From positions 1 through 32,430 of the forward strand of contig CACZMI010000018.1 in the NCBI GenBank assembly GCA_902782245.1: DNA of 32,430 bases, written 5' to 3'. The DNA comes from an uncultured Bacteroidales bacterium. Its GTDB lineage: Bacteria; Bacteroidota; Bacteroidia; Bacteroidales; Bacteroidaceae. The notes beneath the pieces were generated by a model that saw only the letters and a list, made by a program, of their open reading frames with translations, ran no database searches and was not told where the DNA came from. Shown piece by piece: positions 32,060 through 32,430 of the stretch (position 1 is its first letter; every line of letters begins with the position of its first letter). The position numbers and the translations under genes are program-made.

Positions 32060-32430
32060 TCAGAAAAGCATCTCGTAAGTGTCGTAGACTACTGATCTTG
32101 CGCCGAATCCCTCCTTCTGGAAAATGAGGCCCTCGTTCAGGTAACCGCCGCCGTTCTCGGTCGATACGCCGAAATCAAAATAGGTGCGGTCCGCATAGAC
32201 ATCGGTAATAAGAGTGTGAAGCAGCATATCCAGAGCGCCGTTGTTCTTTCCGAACTCCGATGACGCCAGATACTGCGTATGAACCACATGTCCCATATCA
32301 TAGATGAGCGCGCCCGCCACGACCTCGCTGCCGTTGCGGACAACGTGCAGTCTGATGCGGTCCGGGAATCGGCCCTGGAGCAGACGCAGTTCGGCAACCG
32401 TATGCACGGGTTTCTTCTTGTGCTTGGCCA
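32060..32430 (-). CDS. FemAB-like GNAT acetyltransferase, 5' end cut by window edge
   Basis: The frame is open from the right edge to a TGA at 32060, giving 122 whole codons of what must be the C-terminal part. An internal GTG at 32407 is not needed as a start because the frame continues upstream (AKHKKKPVHTV). The sequence, with HTQYLASSEFGKNNGALDMLL, YFDFGVSTENGGGYLNEGL and QKEGFGARSVVYDTYEM as landmarks, is the C-terminal GNAT fold of the FemAB/Acetyltransf_6-type family common in Bacteroidetes, where DFG.S and N.GL..QKEGFGA are conserved. Such proteins transfer aminoacyl or acyl groups in envelope or glycan assembly; the substrate is unknown. It converges on rlmH across the palindrome at 32027-32053. 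Confidence 0.8.
   Translation of the reverse strand, partial: AKHKKKPVHTVAELRLLQGRFPDRIRLHVVRNGSEVVAGALIYDMGHVVHTQYLASSEFGKNNGALDMLLHTLITDVYADRTYFDFGVSTENGGGYLNEGLIFQKEGFGARSVVYDTYEMLF

Noticed and set aside
1-32430. CRISPR arrays, prophage, insertion sequences, integrative elements, toxin-antitoxin pairs or defence genes
   Set aside because: No regularly spaced repeats, integrase, transposase, nuclease-methylase pairs or Cas-like proteins were seen. Only the two palindromes look mobile.

Overview
The window looks like a chromosomal segment from the order Bacteroidales, most likely a gut or rumen member of the Prevotellaceae or Bacteroidaceae. Three things point there. Protein families such as DUF1573, DUF4301, a lipoprotein-type MltG, FemAB-like GNAT and modular GH51/GH10/GH43 enzymes are typical of the group. 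Upstream regions repeatedly carry the Bacteroidetes sigma-ABfr promoter (TTTG, about 20 bases, TAnnTTTG) instead of E. coli-like boxes, and Shine-Dalgarno signals are essentially absent. A 6S-type RNA lies just downstream of rplT, the position I associate with the Bacteroidales-1 RNA. I see no phage, integrase, insertion-sequence transposase, CRISPR array or resistance gene, and base composition looks even.

Layout. 1-4014 (minus): a very large two-sensor histidine kinase running off the left edge, translationally coupled to a small secreted beta-helix-like protein. 4059-7893: trmO, a DUF1573 protein, a DUF4301 protein and mltG in alternating orientation. The convergent DUF4301 and mltG genes are separated by a perfect 78-base palindrome whose two ends are their stop codons. 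8020-12403 (plus): a hemicellulose block with a GH51 arabinofuranosidase, tRNA-Gly(CCC) with a swapped T-loop pair, and a GH10 xylanase carrying two CBM6 modules. 12463-12644 (minus): the 6S-like RNA. 12711-26276 (minus): a 12-gene directon, flippase, pgm, GH43, 5'-nucleotidase family protein, SPOR lipoprotein, ruvX, def, TPR protein, thrS, infC, rpmI, rplT. 26357-29153 (plus): three overlapping glycosyltransferases. 29148-31441 (minus): BASS symporter and PlsC-like acyltransferase. 31544-32017 (plus): rlmH. A second small palindrome follows, then a FemAB-like acetyltransferase cut by the right edge.

How the genes fit together. GH10 (backbone cleavage), GH51 and GH43 (arabinose removal) together suggest arabinoxylan use, although no SusC/SusD pair or xylan regulator is present. 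The three glycosyltransferases and the divergent flippase look like a small surface-glycan cassette. The thrS-infC-rpmI-rplT block is the classic translation cluster, with def, ruvX, trmO and rlmH adding translation and RNA maintenance functions. The points most worth a second look are the stop-codon-supplying palindrome and its relative near the right end, the double-sensor kinase, the 6S-like RNA, the tRNA with A54/U58, and the possible tRNA-xylanase cotranscript. I did not find a clear-cut new defence or mobile system.
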